DNA of 64,000 nt, taken from NCBI GenBank assembly GCA_013141415.1, contig JABFQY010000003.1, forward strand, positions 62,001 through 126,000. Direction: 5' to 3'. The notes beneath the pieces are model-generated. The model was not told the origin of the DNA, did not search any database, and saw only the letters and a list, made by a program, of their open reading frames with translations. This DNA comes from Kiritimatiellaceae bacterium. GTDB taxonomy: Bacteria; Verrucomicrobiota; Kiritimatiellia; Kiritimatiellales; Tichowtungiaceae. This document shows, one piece after another, positions 18,166 to 27,900 of this stretch. Within the stretch, counting starts at the first letter, position 1. Each line of letters opens with the position of its first letter. The position numbers and the translations under genes are program-made.

Positions 18166-19113
18166 ATGCATAAGAACCATTCCATAACAGAAGCTGCCGA
18201 CGCGCTGACCGGCCTGTATTCGACCGGGCACGAGGATCGTCCAGAGAATGTACTGTGGAATTATCCCGCCGCCGGCCATGTCGTCGAGGCACTTAAAATT
18301 CTCATTCATGTGATGTTTCCCGGTATGTACCCTTCGGAAGAAGAAGCCCTCGGAACGTATTTTAATAAACAGCTCACCGAAGTTTCGCGGCTGCTTCTGC
18401 CGGAGATTGAGCGTGCCGTTCCGTTCCGCTGGCAGTCCGAATCGGCTCGCCGGGCCGGAGTCCAAGCGCTGCCGGATGTTCCCGCAGAAGCTCGCCGTGT
18501 TTTGGATGACTTTCTGAAGCAATTGCCATCCATTCGATCCATGCTGATTGATGATGTAAAAGCCGCCTATGACGGCGACCCCGCCGCACTGAGCTATGCT
18601 GAAGTAAAGCTCGCCTATCCCGGCCTGCTGGCCATTACCTCTCATCGGCTCGCCCACGAACTCTACCGCCTTGATGTCCCGATTATCCCGCGCATCATGA
18701 ATGAATGGACACATGCCAGAGCCGGAATTGATATTCATCCCGGCGCAACGATTGATCGCGGATTTTTTATCGACCACGGAACCGGTGTGGTCATCGGCGA
18801 AACCGCGAAAATCGGTCGCGGCGTTAAAATTTATCAGGGTGTTACGCTCGGCGCGAAAAGTTTTCCGCTGGATGAACACGGCAACCCGATTAAACACATC
18901 CAGCGTCATCCGACCGTGGAAGACCATGTCATCATTTATGCCAACACGACCGTGCTGGGAGGCAAAACCGTCATCGGACACCACTCGGTCATCGGGGGAA
19001 ACGTATTCCTGCTCGACAGCGTTGCTCCGCACAGTTTTGTGACCAAAACCGGAGCCGGAGTTGCTGTGCGGACGAAAGATTCTGACGGCCTACTGGGGGG
19101 GCTTGGAATCTAA
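18166..19113 (+). CDS. cysE: Serine O-acetyltransferase
   Basis: A 315-residue left-handed beta-helix acetyltransferase. It has a helical N-terminal domain, then hexapeptide repeats with '[19 protein letters not shown]' and 'VIGETAKIG', the CysE active-site region. It makes O-acetylserine from serine and acetyl-CoA for cysteine synthesis. The longer N-terminus and the insertion after 'GVTLGAK' resemble the EpsC-like long form. The ATG at 18166 lacks a clear ribosome site. Upstream (about 18110-18150) is a repeat-like 'TTGAAACTTGGAACTTG' stretch common between genes of environmental bacteria. No cysteine synthase gene is adjacent. Confidence 0.91.
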   Translation: MHKNHSITEAADALTGLYSTGHEDRPENVLWNYPAAGHVVEALKILIHVMFPGMYPSEEEALGTYFNKQLTEVSRLLLPEIERAVPFRWQSESARRAGVQALPDVPAEARRVLDDFLKQLPSIRSMLIDDVKAAYDGDPAALSYAEVKLAYPGLLAITSHRLAHELYRLDVPIIPRIMNEWTHARAGIDIHPGATIDRGFFIDHGTGVVIGETAKIGRGVKIYQGVTLGAKSFPLDEHGNPIKHIQRHPTVEDHVIIYANTTVLGGKTVIGHHSVIGGNVFLLDSVAPHSFVTKTGAGVAVRTKDSDGLLGGLGI

Positions 19114-19199
19114 TATTAAAAAGTAATTTAAAAGCTGGACTCACCCCAACCCCTTACCTATATTTCTGCGCTTTTACGTACCACTTTGAGGAGCAAACT

Positions 19200-19397
19200 A
19201 TGCCGAAACAGAAAACCAAAAAGACTGCGGCCAAACGTTTTAAGAAAACGGGAACCGGCAAACTGAAATATGCCCATATGGGCGGCAGCCACATCCTGAC
19301 CGGCAAGAGCCGCAAGCAGAAACGCCGTCTGGGCGGAACGAATCTCGTCGCAGCCACGGACGAAAAACGCATCTCACGAACCATCCCTTACGCTTAA
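19200..19397 (+). CDS. rpmI: 50S ribosomal protein L35
   Basis: A 65-residue, very basic protein starting '[20 protein letters not shown]' with the L35 pattern '[20 protein letters not shown]'. It is part of the large ribosomal subunit. GAGGAGC precedes the ATG. It forms an operon with rplT 17 nt downstream. The translation factor gene infC, usually first in this operon, is not present: cysE lies upstream instead. Confidence 0.97.
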   Translation: MPKQKTKKTAAKRFKKTGTGKLKYAHMGGSHILTGKSRKQKRRLGGTNLVAATDEKRISRTIPYA

Positions 19398-19414
19398 TTT
19401 AAGGAGTATATAAC

Positions 19415-19771
19415 ATGCCAAGAGCCACAAATGCCCCGGCCTCGCGCCGCCGTAGAAAAAACCGTCTAGATCTCGCTAAAGGATTCTACGGTAACCGCAG
19501 CAAACTTTTCCGTATGGCTACCGAAGCGGTAGACCGCGCTCAGGCGATGGCCTTCGTTCATCGCAAACAGAAAAAGCGCAACTTCCGCCGCCTCTGGACC
19601 GTGCGTATCAACGCCGCCTGCAAAGCCAACGACATCAGCTATAGCCGCTTCATTGAAGGCCTGATTAAGGCGAACATCACCTTGAATCGCAAAATGCTTT
19701 CCGAAATCGCCATCTACGACGAAGCTGGATTCATCAAGCTGATTCAGTCTGCTAAAGCCGCTTTGGTTTAA
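19415..19771 (+). CDS. rplT: 50S ribosomal protein L20
   Basis: A 118-residue basic protein of normal length with the L20 signatures 'RRRRKNRLDLAKGFYGNRS' region, 'RKQKKRNFRRLW' and 'RINAACKANDISYSRFI'. It is needed early in assembly of the 50S subunit. AAGGAG precedes the start. It ends the rpmI-rplT operon just before a terminator. In other bacteria L20 binds its own leader to repress translation. No such leader structure was identified here. Confidence 0.97.
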   Translation: MPRATNAPASRRRRKNRLDLAKGFYGNRSKLFRMATEAVDRAQAMAFVHRKQKKRNFRRLWTVRINAACKANDISYSRFIEGLIKANITLNRKMLSEIAIYDEAGFIKLIQSAKAALV

Positions 19772-19789
19772 GCCAGACCGCTTGGAACG

Positions 19790-19823
19790 AAAAATCCCGA
19801 CTGCATTTGCAGGCGGGATTTTT
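19790..19823 (+). terminator. Rho-independent terminator after rplT
   Basis: Arms AAAAATCCCG and CGGGATTTTT flank an inner CTGCATTTGCAG palindrome, followed by T-rich sequence, 19 nt after the rplT stop. It may also serve the converging AraC-family gene in the other direction. Confidence 0.88.
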
Positions 19824-19843
19824 GCTTTTCTGAAACCGCTGGC

Positions 19844-20632
19844 TCACGGTTTTATCGTGCTGAAATATTCCCGAGGACCGCAATGGAAGCGTCGCTGAAA
19901 AACGCGGTGGAACTGAATGTAACTTCCAAAACCAGCCTCCAGTGCCGATTCCATCAGATTTCGTTTTGTCCCGGCTCCGTAAAGAAATAGAAAACGCTCA
20001 AGTTGCATGCTCTGCCGATACTCGACCAGTGTTAATCCGGTCTGCTTTTTAAAAACCCGGCTCAGTTGTGAACGGCTCATTCCTGCCTGACGGGAAACAT
20101 GATTCACGCTGGGCGCAGACACCATGTGCTTCATGAAGCGCGTGGCGCGCGTAACGGCAGGGTGTAATGCTGCATCATCACACTCAAATCGCTCGATCAT
20201 CTCCTCAGCGCGCATAAAAAGAAAACGAATGCCGGCATTGAACTGCTCCCTCTGCTTCGTCGCGGCCAGCTGGCGGCAGAGTTCCGCCAAAAATACAACT
20301 TCATCCGGCGTGGGTTGAACACAAAACCGGCGATCCGATTTTTCTTTTTTGATTCCTCTGGCCCGAATCACAGCAACCCACATTCTGAAATCCTGCGACT
20401 CGTCGACCAGAAGATGCGCCTGTTCCGGGGAAAGCCAGAGAAGTGTTCCATAGCCGATATCAAATGATCTGCCGTCTATAAGATAACGGCCCTTCCCCGA
20501 CACGCCGATGTTCAATTCCAGCTCATCATGCGTGTGAATCCATCGTTCCGGCCTTTCTTCTCCGCGTTGCGGCGCTTTATGCAACCGGCACCAGCCGTCC
20601 CACCCCGGATTCAGAAGGAGCTTTGTTTTCAT
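19844..20632 (-). CDS. AraC-family transcriptional regulator
   Basis: A 262-residue regulator with an N-terminal cupin-like sensing half ('WIHTHDELELNIGVSGKGRYLIDG' pattern, residues ~30-75) and a C-terminal pair of helix-turn-helix motifs ('VNHVSRQAGMSRSQLSRVFK', 'ALEAGFGSYIQFHRVFQRRF'). The ATG at 20632 starts at 'MKTKLLLNPG'. A longer frame to 20740 would overlap the divergent gene and was rejected. It is transcribed away from a UroD-family gene at 20730 across a 97-nt region with tandem repeats, so it probably controls that gene. The inducer is unknown. Confidence 0.88.
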   Translation of the reverse strand: MKTKLLLNPGWDGWCRLHKAPQRGEERPERWIHTHDELELNIGVSGKGRYLIDGRSFDIGYGTLLWLSPEQAHLLVDESQDFRMWVAVIRARGIKKEKSDRRFCVQPTPDEVVFLAELCRQLAATKQREQFNAGIRFLFMRAEEMIERFECDDAALHPAVTRATRFMKHMVSAPSVNHVSRQAGMSRSQLSRVFKKQTGLTLVEYRQSMQLERFLFLYGAGTKRNLMESALEAGFGSYIQFHRVFQRRFHCGPREYFSTIKP

Positions 20633-20671
20633 GAAAGCACAATACGATAACTTAAAAGTACAAACGGAGAA

Positions 20672-20706
20672 GAATTTGTGATGAATTTGCGATACAAGTT
20701 TGCAAA
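20672..20706 (+). promoter_or_regulatory. Tandem direct repeats between divergent araC-like and UroD genes
   Basis: GAATTTGTGAT (20672-20682) is followed at once by GAATTTGCGAT (20683-20693), 10 of 11 identical. TTTGCAAAT follows at 20699-20707. The 11-bp period places the copies on one face of the helix. This is a likely operator for the adjacent AraC-family regulator. Confidence 0.5.
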
Positions 20707-20729
20707 TCGAACATGCCGGAGGAAGCCAA

Positions 20730-21803
20730 ATGTATTTCAAGGAAGACTGGAAGGAATGTCAGCAGATTTTAAGAGGCTGGTGGAATCACAAGGTTGACGG
20801 ACGGTGGGCACTTGGCGTCGGCGCTCCGCGCAATCAGCCGTTACCTCATGATGCTCCCCCGCCGTTCTCCGATAACTTTAAGGATCGCTGGCTTGACTAC
20901 AAAACCGCCGCATTACAAAAGGAATCTCAGTTTGCCACGAACTGTTATCTCGGCGCCGTCTTTCCAGAAAACACTGCCTATCTCGGCCCCGGCAGTTTAA
21001 ATGCATTTCTAGGTTCTTCTATCGACTTCCAAAAAGAAACCGTATGGTATCGTCCGGCTTACAGCGATCCTGAGAAAACCGCGAACCTATTCCTCAATAA
21101 GGACGGGTTCTACTGGAAATGGACGGTTGAGGCCCTCCTCCATCTCAAACAAAGATCCGAAGGCCGGTATTTGTTGACGATGCCGGATCTGGTTGAAGGA
21201 ATGGATGTTCTTTCCGAGCTTTTCGGTACACAAGATTTTCTTATGCACTTGATTGACTGTCCGGAAGCCATCCACCGCTTGATGGATGAACTCGACGACC
21301 TTTACTTTGAAGCCTACGACGAGTTGGCAAAAATTATTCAATCGCCGGAAGGATATACCCCGTTCATGGCTTTTAATGCATGGGGTCCCGGCCGTACGGC
21401 AAAAGTTCAGTGCGACTTCTCAACCATGATCTCCCGCGATATGTTCGATGAGTTTGTGCTGCCGCACCTGCGCCGCCAATGTCAGCGGCTGGACTTTGTC
21501 ATCTATCATCTCGACGGACCGGGAGCCATTCACCACCTTGATTCGATTCTCACCATTCCGGAAATTCAAGCCATTCAGTGGGAGCCGGGTGCCGGGAATC
21601 CGCATGTCGGCGATAAATTCTGGTGGGACAAGGTCTGGAAAAAAGTCTATTCCGCCGGAAAATCATCGTGGCTCTACGGTGTTCCGGCCAATGACATCGA
21701 ACCCTTTGTCAAAGAGTTCGGACAGGCCGGGACGCTCATCATCACGAATGTGCCGGATGAGGACAAAGCCCGCCGATTGATGGATGAGTCACTGAACTGG
21801 TAA
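20730..21803 (+). CDS. Uroporphyrinogen decarboxylase (UroD)-family protein
   Basis: A 357-residue TIM-barrel protein of the UroD/corrinoid methyltransferase superfamily. Evidence is overall pattern: 'PDLVEGMDVLSELFG' and 'MISRDMFDEFVLPHLRRQC' in the middle, then 'YHLDGPGAIHHLD' and 'IQAIQWEPGAGNP'. In zinc methyltransferases of this family (MtaA) the equivalent spot reads H-x-C. Here it is H-L-D, so the catalytic zinc site of that group is missing and the reaction is unknown. It is not a true HemE by length and motifs. GGAGG precedes the ATG at 20730. Probably regulated by the divergent AraC-type protein. Confidence 0.78.
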   Translation: MYFKEDWKECQQILRGWWNHKVDGRWALGVGAPRNQPLPHDAPPPFSDNFKDRWLDYKTAALQKESQFATNCYLGAVFPENTAYLGPGSLNAFLGSSIDFQKETVWYRPAYSDPEKTANLFLNKDGFYWKWTVEALLHLKQRSEGRYLLTMPDLVEGMDVLSELFGTQDFLMHLIDCPEAIHRLMDELDDLYFEAYDELAKIIQSPEGYTPFMAFNAWGPGRTAKVQCDFSTMISRDMFDEFVLPHLRRQCQRLDFVIYHLDGPGAIHHLDSILTIPEIQAIQWEPGAGNPHVGDKFWWDKVWKKVYSAGKSSWLYGVPANDIEPFVKEFGQAGTLIITNVPDEDKARRLMDESLNW

Positions 21804-21914
21804 TTGAAGTACCGCGCGATTCATCGTAAGGAAGTTTTCCGGCGGCACATAAGCTGTTTGATTTTCACCCACTACAATGAGATACTAGCTCGTTAACTTA
21901 GACAAAGAGGTTTC

Positions 21915-24900
21915 ATGAAGAACGTAATAAAATGGGTGTTGCCTGTCTGTTCATGCGTGATTCCTGCGCTGAAGTGCGTGAGGCTTCAGAAATCAATTTG
22001 CCGACGCTCTATCACCTTCGGTTGCCTGCTTTTGCTGCAAGCCACCCCGTTGCTCGCGGCGACCATCCAAAACCCCTATTACACCAACCAACAATGGCGC
22101 GTGTGGATGGATGACGAGTCGCCCATGACGGAATCCATCAACGGCACAATTCAGCCGCCGCCGGTCGCAAACCGCCTCTACCCCGACGATGTCACCTCCG
22201 CCGAAGCCTCCGCCGGTCTCTTCGTGAAGATGCGCACCAACGACTGGCCCGCGCGCAAGTATGCCGGCTTCTTCGATGACCACTTCTCCTCGCGCGACGG
22301 CTACCATACGCGCGTCGAGTCGGCATGGGTCGGCGACAACAGCAACAGCATCTCCTTCAAATATGGAGATGCCACCACCGCATATCGTCTCATTCAATCC
22401 GAGGGTGTTTACGGCTCCGGCCTCAATGTGCAGACCTATGGCGTGATGTGGGAGAACCAGTCCACCACCGGCCAGGGTGACGACCAGACCGACTCCGCCA
22501 TTAACGCTTATTATTTGGAAAAAGACCATTTCGCCAACGTCTTCCGCTCCGGCCCATCCTACTCCTCCTACAATGAATCCGCCGGCGTCGAGCGTGACGA
22601 CTTCCAAGCCTATCTGCCGAGTTACCTCAACACCCACGGCGCTTCGTTTGGCGTATCGCCGCTTTACACCCGCATCCTTGGCGCGGGTGGTTATCTGCCC
22701 GTCGAGACCAAACGCAAGCTCCTGCAAAACGGACTTTACGCCAGCGCCATGCACTACCTGTTCAAGGCGTCATTGCCATTTCAGGTTGAATACGGCCATC
22801 ACTTCCGCCACCGCATTCACTACTGGGGTTACGGAATCAACAGCGAAACCATTGATATCGCGCCCGATCACTACTTCGACTACGCTCTCGATATCGCCGA
22901 GCATTACAACCCCAGCCTGCACATGAAAAATATGATCGCGCTGGCCAAGCGAATGACCGTCGCCCCGCCCATCGCGCTGCTCAGCACCGTGACGATTCTG
23001 TCCGGCACAAACGGCTACACCGGCGCTCCAACCGCACCCCGCACGGCGGCGCTCATCAAGCAAGGTGCCGGTCAAACCGTTCAAGTCCGCGTCAGCACTT
23101 CCGCCTGTTACGACATCAACGGCCTGCCTGTGGATGTCCGCCTCGAACTCGCCAACGGCAACCCCAACACCACCATCGCCAAGGAATCCGGCAGCAACTG
23201 GCTCATCACCGTGCCCGACGATGCCGACAGGCCCGATGGCCGCACCACCATCCTAATGATCGCCAACAACGGCATCTTCGACAGCAACCCCGCCGCCATC
23301 ACTGTCTCCCGCTTTCTCACCGACGGACTCAGCGCCACGAACGCCCGCCTGCCGCATCCCGTCGGCGCGAGAGACACGCGGGTTCTCGCCGGCACCACAA
23401 AATCCTACGACCTCTTCACCGCCGCGAACGCCCCCCGCGCCATTGATTATCTGCTCTGGGACGGCGCCACCGCCACCCTCGATGGCAACCGCATCCAACT
23501 CGCTCCTCCGCTCAACGCCACGCCCGCCACCGAAGGCGTCGTCGCCGTCGCCACCGACGGACTCACCGGCAATGGCATGAAGGGAACCAAACTCCGCTAC
23601 ACCATCGTCAACACCCTCGCCGACATTCAGGCCAACGTCACCCAAGGCCCGCCGCCACTCACCGTGAACTTCGACGGCAGCGCCTCCGGCGATAAAAACG
23701 GCGGGGCCGTCACGCTGGCATGGGATTTTGGTGACGGTGGCACCAGTACCTCCACATCCCCATCGCACACCTACACCAATCCCGGCATCTACGTCGCAAC
23801 CCTCACCGCCACCGGCCCGCTCGGCAGCGACACCGCCAAGCGCACCATCGAAGTCTCCCCCTCCTCTACCGCGTGGCCCATCGTCATCAACAACGGCTGG
23901 ACCAAAGCCGGTGGCATTGACCCCGCCGTGTGGACCACCGTCGGCTCGACCGTCGCGGCATTCTCCCCCTACCTGAAAGTCACCGCCAGCCCGACCGAAG
24001 GCTCCATCACCTCCGTCACGAATCTCACTCTGCCCGCGTATGCGGAATTCGACTTTGCCTACCCGCTCGGCTACTACAACTACATCGAGTTTTTCGGCCA
24101 GCGCTTCGGGACTTTGCGCCCCGACCCAGACGCCACCGCCGGCGACCGCTACCCGTTTGCGTTTGAAAAAATGCCCCACGTCGCCGGCACACCTAGCGTC
24201 CCTGTTGCCTTCATCACCGCCGGTGATGACCGCACACACCGGCTCCGCATGTTCGCCGAAGCCGACCCCGGCCACCCCGGGCGGATGCGCATCACGGGAC
24301 GCATCACCACCGCATTCACCGACGATAGCTTCTCCTTCGACGACCTCGAAATCGTGGACAACAAACTTCGCGTCATCGGTCAGGCCAACGCCGCCGTGCC
24401 TTCCTTTGAACTTTGGCGCGCACAGGTCTGGTCGCCCACCGGCACGCCCGTAACCACACCTTCGCTCGCCATCTACGATTCCACCAGTACGCTCATCTCC
24501 GACGACGCCGTCGCCGACGCCTCAACATCCTTCACCGACGACCGCTCGTTCGGCATCGCGGCGGCGCCCGGAGCCACCCTGAATAAAACCTTCACCATCC
24601 GCAATACCGGCAACGACAACCTCTACCTCACCGGCTCGCCGCTAGTCAAAATCATCACCGCCGGTCAAGGATTCGCCATTTCATCCCTACCGCCGAGCAC
24701 CAACCTCGCCCCCGGCGCGGCCACCACCTTCACCGTCACCTACACCGACACCGGCGCACTCTGGTCCGGCACGTTGCTCGAAATCAAAACCAGCGACACC
24801 AACCGCACTGCCTACCGTTTCCCCGTGCAAGCCTATGGCTATACCCCGCCCGAGCTCGAAGTGCGCGGTCACGGACTCGCCATCACCAACGGCCGCGCAC

Positions 24901-27900
24901 TCACCTACCGCGCCGACCACACCCTCTTCACCAACACCGAAGTCGGCCAATCGCAGACCAACACCTTCAACCTCTTCAATATCGGAACTGGTGAACTGAC
25001 CTTGAGCAACGCCACCCTCAGCGGCGGCGGCGCGGCACAATTCAGCATCGTCAAACAACCGCGCGCCAGCGTCGGGGCGTTCGGCTCGACCGCGTTGCAG
25101 ATTAGCTACCACCCCGCCGCGGCCGGAACTCACACCGCAACACTCACCGTCACGAACAACGACGCCGATGAAGGCGTGATGACCTGGATCATCTCCGGCA
25201 CCGCCACCGCCACCGCTGCCCGCGATCTGCGCGTGAGCTATAACGGCAACATCCTCACGCCCGGCGACCTCACCCCTGCGCTCACCGACGGCACCGACTT
25301 TGGCCCCACCGCCATCGGCGCTTCGGCCAATCACAGTTTCGACCTCACCGCGCTCGTCGGCAACGTCCGCATCACCAGTGCCACGATCTCCGGCAGCACC
25401 AACTTCGCCATCCAGCAAGACCCCGCATGGCTCGTCACCGGCAGCCGGCCCACAACCCTCCGCATTTTTTACCTGCCGGTCGCCGTCGCCACAAACACCG
25501 CCACGCTCACCCTTGTCACCGATGACGTCTCCACTCCGACCATGACGTTCGCACTCTCCGGCGAAGGCCAGATATCGCCCGTGATGTCTGTCACCGGCAA
25601 CGGCGTCGCCATTGCCAGCGGCGATGCCGTCGCGCAGGCGGGAGACTTTACCGACTTCGGCAACATCGCCAAAGGCATCGCCACCTCGCGCAGCTTCGTC
25701 GTAAAAAACACCACGGCGAACAGCACCCTCGTCATCAGCGGCGTCACCTTCAGCGGCGCCAATGGCGGCGACCTCACGGCGACCGCGAACTTTCCACTCA
25801 CCCTCGCCTTCAATCAGACCGCGACCATCACGCTGAACTGGACTCCGCAGGGCCTCGGCACGCGCACCGCCACCGTCGGCATCAACGACAACAGCCTCAC
25901 CGACAATCCGTACACCTTTGCCCTCGCCGCCTTGGCGACCCCCTACGTCGTCAGCACGCCCGTTTTCCCCGGCGTGCCCGGCGGCTTGCTGCGTCCCAAT
26001 GCAGCCTTCGCCGACTTCGACAAGGACGGCGATCTCGACCTTGCGCTCATGGGCAATGACCCGAACAACATCTATTACAACACCGTCGGCGGCCCTGCCG
26101 TGCAGAGTCCCTCAGGCGTCTTCCGCAACGACGGCGCAAACTGGACCCGCGTCGCTGTTAGCACCCTGCTCAACCTCTCCGACGGCGACATTGCGTGGAG
26201 CGACATTGACAACGATGGCAAGCTTGACGTGCTCGCCGTCGGCCAGACCGACAACGCCAACAGCGCCATCTACAACACCACCAACGGCAATGCGAAGTTC
26301 CGCTCGTCCGCTTACGCCGCCATTGAGCATTACAACGGCAGCACCTTTACCCAGACCTATCCCGGCACCATCGGCGGCGACAGCGGCATCGTCGCTATCG
26401 GCGATTACGACAACGACGGCAAGGACGACTTCTTCACCAGCGGCTGGGCCGGCATCCAGTACAGCGTCGCCGAGTATGTGGCGCTCTACCACAATGACGG
26501 CGGCCGCACCTACACCATGCGCACCAACGGAATTCCCGTGGAGCAATATCAGGCGGGCGAGGAATGGTTTGAGAGTTCCCGTGCCGAATGGTTCGACATG
26601 GATCGTGATGGCGATCTCGACCTCGTCGTCGCCGGTCTTTACATCAACCCTGACAACTCCTTTAGCTATGCCGCCGTCGTCTGGCTCAACAACGGCAACG
26701 GCACCTTCACCAAAGGCGCGCAACTCACCCGTAGCAATGTTGCCAACAAAATCCAGATGGCCGTGGCCGACTTCGATGGCGATGGCGACTTCGACATTCT
26801 CATCAGCAACGACAACGCCACCACTCCCGGCAGCACCCTTTTCCTCAACGATGGCACCGGAACCTTCACCACCGGCTGGACCAGTAGTACATTGCGCTTT
26901 ACCTGCCGGCCGAAAGCCATTGACCTCGACAATGACGGCGACCTCGACGTGCTCGTGACGAAATACCTCGGCAGCGGAAGCGACCTCGGCATCCGCCTCC
27001 TTAACAACGGCACCGGCACGTTCACCGAAGACGCCGCCTTCACCTTCCCCGGCATCGGCGATATGGCCATTGCGCTCGGCGACATTGACAACAACGGCAC
27101 GATTGATTTCTTCACCTCGGGCCGCAGTGCTAACACCGGCGCGACCGCCACCGGCCTCTACCAAACGCCAGCGGCCAGCGGCACCAATGCTCCTCCCGAC
27201 TACCCCACCGCGCTCACAGCGAATGTCGTCGGCACCAACGTTACCTTCAACTGGACCGCGCCCACCGACGACACCACGCCCAGCGCCGCCTTGACCTATC
27301 GCCTCCGCATCGGCACCGCGCCCGGCACCGACAACATCGTCAGCGGCCTCGCCGACCTCGCCACCGGTCGTCGCTATGTCGTCGCCGCCGGCCAATTCCA
27401 GCAAACCTCCTGGCACTACACCCTGACCAACGGCAACTACTACGTCGCCGTGCAGGCCATTGACAACAACTTCGCTGGCGGCGCGTGGTCGCCGGAACGC
27501 ATCGTCACCGTCGGCAACATCACCCCGCCCGTCAACACCGCGCCCGTCGCGGTGAATGATGCAATCAGCGTCAGCAACAAACGCAACACATTGCTGGACG
27601 TTCTCACCAACGACACCGACGCCGAAGCCCAGGCGCTTTATCTCAACATCATCACACAGCCCGCGACCGGCGGAACCGTCACACGGCAGGGCGGCTTTAT
27701 TCGTTTCAATCCCACCCCTGACTTTAACGGCACGAGCACCTTCACCTACACTGTCACCGACGGCAACCTCACCTCCAGCCCCGCCACCGTCACCCTCACC
27801 GTCGGCGATGACTACCCGCCCGTCGCCAATGCCGGCCCGGATTTCACCACCGCGCCAAACACTCTTGTCACCCTCAACGGCACCGCCAGCGATGCGGATG

